Shown here: positions 22,619-30,372 of the stretch, piece by piece
Numbering within the stretch: the stretch's first letter is position 1
Layout: each line of letters begins with the position of its first letter
Translations under genes and position numbers: made by a program
NCBI RefSeq assembly: GCF_900608595.1
Contig: NZ_UWYY01000002.1
Location: 1 to 64,000, forward strand
Source: Promicromonospora panici
Lineage (GTDB): Bacteria > Actinomycetota > Actinomycetes > Actinomycetales > Cellulomonadaceae
Length of the DNA: 64,000 nucleotides
Reading direction: 5' to 3'
Notes under the pieces: model-generated
The model's input: only the letters and a program-made list of their open reading frames with translations
Database searches by the model: none
Told to the model about the DNA's origin: nothing

Positions 22619-23602
22619 ATGCACGCAGTCGTAGCCCGCCAGGCGGGCGGCCCCGAGGTCCTGTCGTACACCGAGCTCCCCGACCCGACCCCTCGTCCGG
22701 GTCAGCTCCTGGTCCGCGTCGCGGCGGCGGGTGTGAACTTCATCGACACCTATCGCCGCGCCGGCGTCTACCCCATGGAGTACCCGCACGTGGTGGGTGC
22801 GGAGGGGGCGGGCATCGTGGAGGCGCTCGGCGAGGAGGTGACCGGCTTCGCGGTCGGCGACCGCGTGGCCTGGCACAGCGGGCCCGGCTCGTACGCGGAA
22901 CTGGTGGCCGTGGACGCCGCCGGCGTCGTCCCCGTGCCGCGCGGGCTGGACCTCACCATCGCCGCCGCCCTGCCGCTGCAGGGCATCACCGCGCACTACC
23001 TCGTGCGGTCCACGTTCGAGGTCGGGCCGGGGCACGACATCCTGCTGCACGCGGGCGCTGGCGGCGTCGGCCTGCTGGCGACCCAGCTCGCCGTCGCGCG
23101 CGGCGGCCGGGTGCTGACCACGGTCTCGACGCCCGAGAAGGCGGCACTGTCGTCCGCGGCCGGCGCCGCGCACACCATCAACTACGCCGAGCTGGCCGAC
23201 ATCACGACCGAGCTGCCGGCGCTCGTGCGCGAGCTCACCGACGGCCAGGGCGTGCACGTCGTGTACGACGGCGTGGGCAAGACCACCTTCGAGGCGTCCC
23301 TCGCCTCCCTACGGCCGCGCGGGATGCTGGTGCTGTTCGGCGGCGCGTCCGGCCAGGTGCCGCCGTTCGACCCGCAGCGGCTCAACAAGGCGGGCTCCCT
23401 GTTCCTCACCCGGCCGACCATCACGCACCACACGCTGACCCGCAGCGAGCTCGAGTGGCGCACCTCCGAGGTACTCGGGTCCGCCGCGTCGGGCGACCTG
23501 GACGTACGCGTCGGGGCCACCTACTCGCTGTCGGACGCCGCCGCGGCGCACCAGGCGCTGGAGTCCCGGGCGACCACGGGCAAGGTCCTGCTCATCCCCT
23601 GA
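22619..23602 (+). CDS. NADPH:quinone oxidoreductase, zinc-independent MDR family
   Basis: 327 residues of the medium-chain reductase family. The N-terminal GroES-like part (residues 1-125) contains GVNFIDTYRRAGVYP, typical of quinone oxidoreductase (QorA type). The nucleotide-binding AGAGGVG motif is near residue 145, and there are no zinc ligands. It probably reduces quinones or enones with NADPH. A -10-like TAGGCT (22607-22612) lies six bases before the ATG with no ribosome site, which suggests a leaderless message. It is divergent from argC, sharing a 92-base region. Confidence 0.9.
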   Translation: MHAVVARQAGGPEVLSYTELPDPTPRPGQLLVRVAAAGVNFIDTYRRAGVYPMEYPHVVGAEGAGIVEALGEEVTGFAVGDRVAWHSGPGSYAELVAVDAAGVVPVPRGLDLTIAAALPLQGITAHYLVRSTFEVGPGHDILLHAGAGGVGLLATQLAVARGGRVLTTVSTPEKAALSSAAGAAHTINYAELADITTELPALVRELTDGQGVHVVYDGVGKTTFEASLASLRPRGMLVLFGGASGQVPPFDPQRLNKAGSLFLTRPTITHHTLTRSELEWRTSEVLGSAASGDLDVRVGATYSLSDAAAAHQALESRATTGKVLLIP

Positions 23603-23613
23603 CCACCCAGCCC

Positions 23614-23676
23614 CGTTGAGTGCTGGACATTCGCCCCGCCACGGCCGGAAAGAAGGCGAATCTCCAGCACTCAACG
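23614..23676. repeat. Intergenic inverted repeat, family GAGTGCTGGA
   Basis: Arms 23614-23635 and 23655-23676 (22 bases, one mismatch) surround a 19-base loop, starting 12 bases after the quinone reductase stop. The outer core GAGTGCTGGA and the inner TCGCC recur in the inverted repeat at 58130-58184, so this is a repeated element rather than a one-off terminator. Confidence 0.65.
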
Positions 23677-23710
23677 AAGCCGGAGGTTGCGGGTGGGGTG
23701 CCTGCGCCGA

Positions 23711-23728
23711 TATCTTGACGTCAAGATA
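23711..23728. promoter_or_regulatory. Perfect 18-bp palindrome, MarR/TamR-type operator
   Basis: TATCTTGACGTCAAGATA is a perfect palindrome 20 bases before the tam start. The TTGAC...GTCAA architecture is that of MarR-family operators. In Streptomyces the MarR-type regulator TamR controls tam. No MarR gene adjoins tam here, so the regulator would act from elsewhere. Confidence 0.65.
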
Positions 23729-23748
23729 CTCGACGTCGAGGAGCGGTC

Positions 23749-24507
23749 ATGGCGGACTGGAGTCCCAGCGCATACCTGCGGTACACGGACGAGCGGTCGC
23801 GCCCGTTCACCGAGCTGGTCGCCCGGGTTCCCGGGACGCCCGCCACCATCGTCGACCTCGGGTGCGGGCCGGGCCACCTCACCGCCGTGCTCCGCGCACG
23901 CTGGCCCGAGGCCCGCGTGACCGGGATCGACGCCTCCCCCGCCATGATCGAACGGGCCCGGGCGGCGGACCCGGACACGGAGTACGCGCTCGCCGACCTC
24001 AGCACCGACGACCACACCGCCGACCTCGTCGTCAGCAACGCCGCGCTCCAGTGGGTGCCGGAGCATCGCGACCTGCTGCCGGCGCTCGCCGACCGGGCGG
24101 CGCAGGTCTTCGCCTTCCAGGTACCGGGCAACCACGACGCGCCCAGTCACGTGCTGCTGCGGGAGGTCGCCGCCCGCGAGCCGTACGCCGACGCCGTCGG
24201 GCCGGTCGAACGCCGGGCGACGGCCGATCCGGCCGAGTACGTGGAGATCCTGGCCCGGCCGGGCTGGGCCGTGGACGCGTGGGAGACCACCTACACGCAC
24301 CTGCTGCACGGGCCGGACCCGGTGCTGCGGTGGATCTCGGCGACGGGTGCCCAGCCCACGCTCCAGGCGCTGGAGGCCAAGGACCCCGCGCTGCGTGCCC
24401 GGTTCGAGGAGGAGTTCGGCGCTGCGCTGCGCGAGGCCTACCCGGAGCGGGCCTACGGGACGCCGCTGGCGTTCCGCCGGGTGTTCGTGGTGGCGGCGCG
24501 GGCCTGA
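23749..24507 (+). CDS. tam: Trans-aconitate 2-methyltransferase
   Basis: SAM-dependent methylation of trans-aconitate, which removes an inhibitor of aconitase. 252 residues. The N-terminus WSPSAYLRYTDERSRPFTEL is characteristic of Tam. SAM motif I is VDLGCGPGHLT and the acidic motif II is VTGIDASPAM. VSNAALQWVPEH is also typical. GAGGAG seven bases before the ATG marks the start. The palindrome at 23711-23728 suggests control by a MarR-type factor, perhaps under oxidative stress. Confidence 0.92.
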   Translation: MADWSPSAYLRYTDERSRPFTELVARVPGTPATIVDLGCGPGHLTAVLRARWPEARVTGIDASPAMIERARAADPDTEYALADLSTDDHTADLVVSNAALQWVPEHRDLLPALADRAAQVFAFQVPGNHDAPSHVLLREVAAREPYADAVGPVERRATADPAEYVEILARPGWAVDAWETTYTHLLHGPDPVLRWISATGAQPTLQALEAKDPALRARFEEEFGAALREAYPERAYGTPLAFRRVFVVAARA

Positions 24508-24532
24508 GCCGGGTCCGGCCCGGAGCCATGGG

Positions 24533-24958
24533 CTACGGCTTCACCCGTGCCTTCAGGCCGGCGAGCTCGGCGTCGACGTACTGCCGCGTGCGGCCCATGG
24601 TCAGCCTGCCGAGCAGCCACGCCAGGCCCCCGGTCTGCGTGATCGCGAGGGTCACCCGGGAGCGGCCGTCGGGCAGAGGCTCCACCAGGTGCTCGGCCTG
24701 CGTGGTCACGCCGGCGGACTCGCTGATCCACGCGAAGTGCCGCGGCGGGTCCCACTCGTCGACCAGCCAGATCGCGAGCGGCATCTTCGGCTGCTCGATC
24801 CGCACCTGGGTTCCGACGTCCGGCGGGTTGGGCCCGTCGATGATCTCCACCGAGGTCATGGACGGCGTCCAGTCGGGCATGTGCTCGACGTCGGACAGGA
24901 CGGTCCAGACGGCCTCCGGCAAGGCGTCGATCTCGGTGGACGTGCTGTAGTTCGGCAT
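24533..24958 (-). CDS. SRPBCC (START-like) family protein
   Basis: A 141-residue small helix-grip fold protein: a ligand-binding or cyclase/aromatase-like relative. The start and the run of motifs (ALPEAVWTVLSDVEHMPDW, then GTQVRIEQPKMP, then SRVTLAITQTGG) fit polyketide-cyclase-type SRPBCC proteins. GGGAG lies six bases before the ATG. No polyketide genes are near, so a general lipid or hydrophobic ligand role is more likely. It converges on tam. Confidence 0.8.
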   Translation of the reverse strand: MPNYSTSTEIDALPEAVWTVLSDVEHMPDWTPSMTSVEIIDGPNPPDVGTQVRIEQPKMPLAIWLVDEWDPPRHFAWISESAGVTTQAEHLVEPLPDGRSRVTLAITQTGGLAWLLGRLTMGRTRQYVDAELAGLKARVKP

Positions 24959-25091
24959 GCGTGCTCCCTGTCATCAGAGTTGTCGCCGACCGGCGTCACA
25001 ACCCATAGTCTCGGCCCACGGGCGCAGTTCGCGACGTGACGACACACGTCCGGCGCACGTCCGGCGCGGCGGAACGAGCGCCACCGAGGCG

Positions 25092-26138
25092 CTACAGCTC
25101 CAGGATCGTCTTGATCCCGCCGGTATCGCCCACGAATGCCGTGGCGGCGTCCTCGAGCGGCACCCGGTCGGTCACGATGCGCGCCAGCCAGCTGGTGTCC
25201 GCCCGGGACAGCGACTCCGCGCCGGTCCGGTAGTGCGTCAGGTTGGCGTTCACGGAGCCGATCACCGCGTCGTTCTCCAGCACGATCTCCCGGTTCAGAG
25301 CGCCGGCGTCGAACTCGAGCCGCCGCCCCGCGGACGTCACCCCCGTGAGACAGGTGACGCCGTAGCTCCCGGTCGCGGAGAGGGCGTCGAGCACCACCTG
25401 GTTCGCGCCGGTCGCCTCGATCACGATGTCGGGGCGCAGGGCTCCAGCCACGTTCGCGACGGGCTCGGTGTGGTACTCGGCGCCCAGGTCAGCGACCAGC
25501 TGCGGCTTCGGGCCGTCGGGGACCCGGTCGAGCACGTGCACCTCCAGTCCGCGCTGGACGCCGATCATCGCGGCCAGCAGGCCGATCGGGCCGGCCCCGG
25601 TCACGAGCGCCACCTTCGGCTCGAACCACGCCCGCTGCCCGACCAGCTCGATCTGTTCCCACGCCTTGGCGACGACGGTGGTCGGCTCGAGCAGCATGCC
25701 GACGTCTTCGAGCGACGGGTCGAGGCGGACCGCGTAGTCCGTCTCGACGGTCCACCGCTCGGAGGCGAACCCGTCGATCGACTTGATGCCCCGCTCGGTG
25801 TACTCACCGTTGCGGCACATGTCGAACTGGCCCCGTGCACACGCCCCGCACGGCTCGGGATCCGGCCGACGGACGACGCCCACCACCAGGTCACCCGGCG
25901 CGAAGCCGGAGCCGTCGGGGGCCGATCGCACCCGCCCGAGCGACTCGTGCCCGAGCACCAGCCGCTCGCGGCCGGGAGGGGCCCAGCCGTACTCGCCGGC
26001 GGCGATCTCCCGGTCCGTGCCGCAGACGCCGACGGCGAGACCGTCGACCAGGAGCTCACCGTCGGCGGGCACCGGCTCGTCGACATCGGTGACCGCCAGG
26101 GAGCCGGGGCTGCGCGGGACCACTGTCAGGGCACGCAT
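25092..26138 (-). CDS. Glucose 1-dehydrogenase, zinc-dependent MDR type
   Basis: 348 residues resembling the Thermoplasma/Haloferax-type glucose dehydrogenases. VGVCGTDREI carries the catalytic zinc Cys, GHESLG the His-Glu pair, and CGACARGQFDMC the structural-zinc lobe. The cofactor motif GAGPIGLLAA follows. It oxidises glucose to gluconolactone with NAD(P). The start ATG shares its A with the stop codon of the trehalase gene upstream (TGATG). The pair therefore forms one pathway: trehalose to glucose to gluconate. Confidence 0.87.
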   Translation of the reverse strand: MRALTVVPRSPGSLAVTDVDEPVPADGELLVDGLAVGVCGTDREIAAGEYGWAPPGRERLVLGHESLGRVRSAPDGSGFAPGDLVVGVVRRPDPEPCGACARGQFDMCRNGEYTERGIKSIDGFASERWTVETDYAVRLDPSLEDVGMLLEPTTVVAKAWEQIELVGQRAWFEPKVALVTGAGPIGLLAAMIGVQRGLEVHVLDRVPDGPKPQLVADLGAEYHTEPVANVAGALRPDIVIEATGANQVVLDALSATGSYGVTCLTGVTSAGRRLEFDAGALNREIVLENDAVIGSVNANLTHYRTGAESLSRADTSWLARIVTDRVPLEDAATAFVGDTGGIKTILEL

Positions 26139-27991
26139 CAGGCGATCTCCTCGGCCCCGTGCTTGGCGGCGGCGTGCTCGACCACGCCCGCCTCGACGTC
26201 GCGGGCGGTCACGCCGTGGCCGAGCCGCAGCGCGCTGTTGACCAGGCCGAGGTGGCTGAACGCCTGCGGGGTGTTGCCGAGGTGACGGCCCGTGACCACG
26301 TCGTACTCCTCGCTCAGCAGCCCCAGGTCGTTGCGCAGCGCGAGCAGCCGCTCGAACAGCTCGACCGCCTCCTGGACCCGTCCGATCCCGTGCAGCGCGT
26401 CGACCAGCCAGAAGTTGCAGACCAGGAACGTCGCCTCCGCGCCGGGCAGGCCGTCGACCCTGCCGTCGAGGTGGGTGTGGTAGCGCAGCAGCAGCCCGTC
26501 CTGAGAGAGCTCGCGCTGTACCGCCTCGACGGTGCCGACGACGCGGGGATCGTCCCAGGGCAGGAAGCCGACCTGCCCGATCAGCAGCAGCGCGGCGTCG
26601 AGTCCTTCCGACCCGTAGAACTGGGTGAACGTGTTCCGGACGGGGTCGTACCCGTGCGTGCACACGTCCTCATGGATCCGGTCACGGATGGCCTTCCACC
26701 GCTCGACGGGCTCGTCCACCAGGCCGCCCTCCTCGACGGCGCGCACCGCTCGGTCGAAGCCGGCCCAGGCCATGACCCGCGAGTGGACGAACGCGCGTTT
26801 CGGACCGCGCACCTCCCAGAGCCCGTTGTCGAGGTCGTCCCAGTGCTCCTCGAGGTGGTCCAGGAGCGCCTTCTGCACGCGCCAGGCCTCCGGGTCGGTC
26901 TCCAGACCCGCCGTGCGCGCCAGGTGCAGGGCGTCGAGCGTCTCGCCCCAGACGTCGATCTGGAGCTGGCCGACCGCGCCGTTCCCGATCCGAACCGGAC
27001 CGGAGCCCTCGTAGCCGGGCAGCCAGTCGATCGTGTACTCCGGCAGGCGCCGTCGGCCGTCCAGCCCGTACATGATCTGCAGGTCCGCCGGGTCGCCCGC
27101 GACGGCGCGCAGGAGCCACGCCCGCCAGGCGCGCGCCTCGTCGATGAACCCGGTGCCGACCAGGGCCTGCAAAGTGAACGCGGCGTCGCGCAGCCAGCAG
27201 TACCGATAGTCCCAGTTGCGCGCGCCGCCGAGCTCCTCGGGGAGCGACGTCGTGGCGGCGGCGATGATGGCCCCGGTCGGGGCGTAGGTCAGTGCCTTCA
27301 GGGTGATCAGGGACCGGTGCACGGCGTCGGCCCACGGGCCCTCGTAGCTGGACCCTGCGACCCACGACCGCCAGAACTCCTCGGTCTCGCGCAACGCGTC
27401 CTCCGCGTGGACCGGCAGCATCGTGGCGAGGTGGGACGCGTGGTACGTCAGCACGAACGACACGCGGTCGCCCGCGCCGACGGTGAAGCGAGCGTGGAGG
27501 GCCGAGCCGGCGGCCACCCCCTCGTGCGTGATCTCGACACCCGCGTCCAGGCGAACGGAGTCCGGTCCCGCGACGGCACGTAGGGCGCCGCCCTCCGGCA
27601 TCACCCAGGGCACGACGTGCCCGTAGTCGAACCTGAGGCGCAGCTCGGTGGTCATGGGGACGTCGCCGCTGATTCCCTCGACGATCCGGACGAGATCGGC
27701 CTGGTCGCCGCGCGGCGGCATGAAGTCGGTCACCCGGACCGTGCCTTCGGGCAGGTCCCACTCCGTCTCCAGGATCAGGGTGCCGTCCCGGTAGCGACGA
27801 CTGGTGCACTCTCCGCCTGAGACGGGTCCCAGGCGCCACGACCCGTGCTCCTCGCCGCCCAGCAGGGCCGCGAAGCATGCCGGGGAGTCGAAGCGCGGCA
27901 GGCACATCCAGTCGATCGAGCCGTCCCGACCGATCAGAGCAGCGGTCTGCAGATCGCCGACAATTCCGTAATCTTCGATTCGGAGCGTCAT
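26138..27991 (-). CDS. Glycoside hydrolase family 15, probable trehalase
   Basis: 617 residues without a signal peptide, so cytoplasmic. It starts MTLRIEDYGIVGDLQTAALIG, the typical opening of actinobacterial GH15 proteins (mycobacterial trehalase type). NWDYRYCWLRDAAFTLQAL and WLPGYEGSGPVRIGN are (alpha/alpha)6-barrel active-site stretches. The most likely activity is hydrolysis of trehalose; glucoamylase or dextranase activity cannot be excluded. The frame is open a further 16 codons upstream. I chose ATG 27991 because a -10 TAGTCT (28000-28005) lies eight bases before it. Confidence 0.87.
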   Translation of the reverse strand: MTLRIEDYGIVGDLQTAALIGRDGSIDWMCLPRFDSPACFAALLGGEEHGSWRLGPVSGGECTSRRYRDGTLILETEWDLPEGTVRVTDFMPPRGDQADLVRIVEGISGDVPMTTELRLRFDYGHVVPWVMPEGGALRAVAGPDSVRLDAGVEITHEGVAAGSALHARFTVGAGDRVSFVLTYHASHLATMLPVHAEDALRETEEFWRSWVAGSSYEGPWADAVHRSLITLKALTYAPTGAIIAAATTSLPEELGGARNWDYRYCWLRDAAFTLQALVGTGFIDEARAWRAWLLRAVAGDPADLQIMYGLDGRRRLPEYTIDWLPGYEGSGPVRIGNGAVGQLQIDVWGETLDALHLARTAGLETDPEAWRVQKALLDHLEEHWDDLDNGLWEVRGPKRAFVHSRVMAWAGFDRAVRAVEEGGLVDEPVERWKAIRDRIHEDVCTHGYDPVRNTFTQFYGSEGLDAALLLIGQVGFLPWDDPRVVGTVEAVQRELSQDGLLLRYHTHLDGRVDGLPGAEATFLVCNFWLVDALHGIGRVQEAVELFERLLALRNDLGLLSEEYDVVTGRHLGNTPQAFSHLGLVNSALRLGHGVTARDVEAGVVEHAAAKHGAEEIA

Positions 27992-28035
27992 CGCTCCCCA
28001 GACTAGGTTCGGCCCGCCTTCCTCACCAGACGACC

Positions 28036-28087
28036 GCACGTATCAGGCGCCCAGGTCACTCCGGTGACCTGGGCGCCTGATACGTGC
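28036..28087 (-). terminator. Perfect 24-bp inverted repeat
   Basis: Arms 28036-28059 and 28064-28087 are perfectly complementary around the loop TCCG. The hairpin lies 18 bases past the stop of the secreted-protein gene and about 45 bases upstream of the trehalase start. It is probably the terminator of the former. Confidence 0.65.
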
Positions 28088-28105
28088 GTGGCTATGCCGG
28101 CCGGG

Positions 28106-29350
28106 TCAGAAGGACGAGGCGTCCGCCGCGTACACCCAGCGGTAGCCCGGGTACTCGCCGAGCGACCACAGGTAGTCGCGGCCCGGGTCGTAGGACAGGT
28201 CCTCCGCGCCCACGGTCAGTGCGTTGCCGTGCCGCACCATGGCGCCCGACGGAGCGACGAACGTGTGCAGGTCGCCGTCCGAGTTCGGGTTCGAGTGGTC
28301 CGACCCGTCGCTCTGCGAGAAGTAGAACTTCCCGTTGATGGCCGTCGAGCCCTGCACGCTCTCGAGGTCGGTCCGGTAAGCCTCCGTCGCCTTGATGATC
28401 CCGTCCGACGCCGGCTTGAGGTACCGGTTCGTGTAGTCGATCGGGACCCGGATCGTCCGCACCTGGGCGCCCGCCTCGATGTCGGCGGCGCTTCGGTACT
28501 CGCTCACGATCACCGAGTCGGGCGTGCTCGTCCGGTCGAGCGCGACCGACGAGTGCTGCAGCTGGGCGTAGCCTCCGGCCGTCGAGTCGGTGAACTTCGC
28601 CGTCTGCGGCAGCACGTACTTGTAGTCGAACGCGTGGTACGAGCCGTCGGACTGACGCCCGACGGCCGACGAGTTGCCCGTCGACACCTGCCACAGGTGG
28701 TCGAGGTCGAACACGCGAAAACCACCGCTCGTGTCCGCCACGTACAGCAGGTTGCCGTACCACATGAGGCCGCCGGCGTGGATGTTGACCGGCCGGAACG
28801 ACGGTGCGCTCGTGGTCCCGCTCGGCTCGACCAGCAGGATGTGCCGGTACGGCGGCGCGGACGCGCTCGCGGACAGGTTGGACACGCTGATGCGGACGCC
28901 CTTGTCTATACCGTCCTCGGCGTGGTCGTACCAGCTCACGAGGTTGATGCGCTTGCCGTCGTACGTTCCCTCGCCGTATGCGTCGGAGCTGGTGGTGATG
29001 CCCTGCGGGTACCAGGCCTCGGTGGTCTGGTCGCCCGAGTTCCAGCAGTAGTACGCGGTGCGGTTCGTGACCGACGGCGCGCTGCCGCAGCTCGGGGTGC
29101 GGTTGGCGTCGTCGGCCACCGCTCCCATGGTCACGTTCGGCAGCGCCGAGTCCAGCGCACCGACGAGGGACGACGACGTCTGCGACAGCGTGTAGCGGAA
29201 GTTGCTCGCGGTGAGCGGTGTCGCGGCGGCCGCGATCGACGGCTCCGCCTGGTCGCTCGCGGCCTCCGTGGCGACGGCCTGGCCCGTTGACGCGAGCAGG
29301 GCGCACAGTCCGAAGCTCGCGATCGCGAGCGCGGGGCGACGATGACGCAT
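28106..29350 (-). CDS. Secreted protein of unknown function
   Basis: 414 residues with a clear Sec signal peptide (RHRRPALAIASFGLCALLAS, cleavage near residue 27). The mature part is rich in Ser/Thr/Tyr/Asp and has repeated blocks with Tyr, Trp and Gly such as YDGKRINLVSWYDH, GGLMWYGNLLYVAD and KFYFSQSDGSDH. These look like beta-propeller strands. The first mature half has a Cys pair (TPSCGS, YYCWNSG) that could form a disulfide. The end reads YPGYRWVYAADASSF. No catalytic motif is recognised. GGAGACC precedes the ATG. I have seen similar secreted hypothetical proteins in Streptomyces, but I assign no function. Confidence 0.75.
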   Translation of the reverse strand: MRHRRPALAIASFGLCALLASTGQAVATEAASDQAEPSIAAAATPLTASNFRYTLSQTSSSLVGALDSALPNVTMGAVADDANRTPSCGSAPSVTNRTAYYCWNSGDQTTEAWYPQGITTSSDAYGEGTYDGKRINLVSWYDHAEDGIDKGVRISVSNLSASASAPPYRHILLVEPSGTTSAPSFRPVNIHAGGLMWYGNLLYVADTSGGFRVFDLDHLWQVSTGNSSAVGRQSDGSYHAFDYKYVLPQTAKFTDSTAGGYAQLQHSSVALDRTSTPDSVIVSEYRSAADIEAGAQVRTIRVPIDYTNRYLKPASDGIIKATEAYRTDLESVQGSTAINGKFYFSQSDGSDHSNPNSDGDLHTFVAPSGAMVRHGNALTVGAEDLSYDPGRDYLWSLGEYPGYRWVYAADASSF

Positions 29351-29451
29351 GGTGGTCTCCTTGCATGAGGGGACGGTTGCTTGCACACCGTAGGGAGTGC
29401 CCGTCCCGTATGCCAGTACCCCCAGGATGAACGGCCCGTGTCCGCCGGTCG

Positions 29452-29489
29452 CGTCGGCGTGCCCGGCCGAGCGGCCAGGCACGCCGACG
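29452..29489 (-). terminator. Hairpin terminator of the SDR gene
   Basis: A perfect 12-bp outer stem (29452-29463 with 29478-29489) has an inner GGCC/GGCC stem. It lies ten bases past the SDR stop codon. Confidence 0.65.
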
Positions 29490-29499
29490 AAGCCGCTGG

Positions 29500-30372
29500 T
29501 CAGCGCTTGGTGAGGGAGTCCGCCAGCGGGTCGCGGCGGCCGGCGGGGAGCACCCGGAGCCGGCGGGCCGTCGCCGCCGCGCCCTCCTGCGCGACGTCGG
29601 CCGCCAGCGCCTTGAGCGACTCCGGGGTGTCGTGCGTGACCCGCAGGAACCACCCCGAGCAGGCGTCGAGCTCGCCGGCCGCAATCGCGTTCACGACGTC
29701 GGTCACCCGCTCGACCGGGGTCCACTGGGTGCGGCCCTCGTGCAGGGTCATGCCCGTCGACATGTCGGTCCGCACGACGCCCGGCGCGAGCTCGAAGATG
29801 CGGATCCCGTGCCGGAAGCCGTCGCCGTGGAGGTTGGCGCCCATGCGCGTCAGCGCGGTCTTGCTCGCGTTGTAGGCGGAGTAGCCCCCGCGCATCTCGT
29901 GCGAGCTCGCTCCCGAGGCCAGGTCGATGATCCGGCCTCCGCCGCGCTCGATCATGCCCGGCACGGCGTAGCGGCTGAACAGGAACGGCGCGCGCACGTT
30001 GGTCTCGAACACGGACCACCACTCGTCGGGATCGGCCTCCCACAGGGGGTGCTCGTTCTCGATGGCGCCCGCGTTGTTGACCAGCAGGTCGATCGACCCG
30101 AGCGCCTCCTCGGCCTGCTCGACGGCGGCGCGCACCGCCGCCGGGTCCGACACGTCGGCGGTCAGCTCCACCGCCGTCGTACCCAGCGCCCGGACCTCCG
30201 CGGCGACTGCCGCGAGCCGTTCCGCGTCTCGCGCGAGCAGGGCAACATCCAGCCCTGCTCGCGCGAGACCCAGTGCGATCTCCCTGCCGATGCCGCGCGA
30301 GGCGCCCGTGACGAGCGCCGTACGGGCCGACGGGGTCTCCACGGGGCCGGCCTCGGAAACCGACTCAGCCAC
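29500..30372 (-). CDS. Short-chain dehydrogenase/reductase
   Basis: About 290 residues. The cofactor motif TGASRGIG is near residue 22, NNAG follows, and the catalytic Ser-Tyr-Lys set is S in LASGAS with YNASK. The start GTG 30372 overlaps the end of pheT by eight bases; a second GTG ten codons later is also possible. It probably oxidises or reduces a small alcohol or ketone with NADP; the substrate is unknown. Cotranscribed after pheT, but with no functional link that I can see. Confidence 0.85.
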   Translation of the reverse strand: MAESVSEAGPVETPSARTALVTGASRGIGREIALGLARAGLDVALLARDAERLAAVAAEVRALGTTAVELTADVSDPAAVRAAVEQAEEALGSIDLLVNNAGAIENEHPLWEADPDEWWSVFETNVRAPFLFSRYAVPGMIERGGGRIIDLASGASSHEMRGGYSAYNASKTALTRMGANLHGDGFRHGIRIFELAPGVVRTDMSTGMTLHEGRTQWTPVERVTDVVNAIAAGELDACSGWFLRVTHDTPESLKALAADVAQEGAAATARRLRVLPAGRRDPLADSLTKR

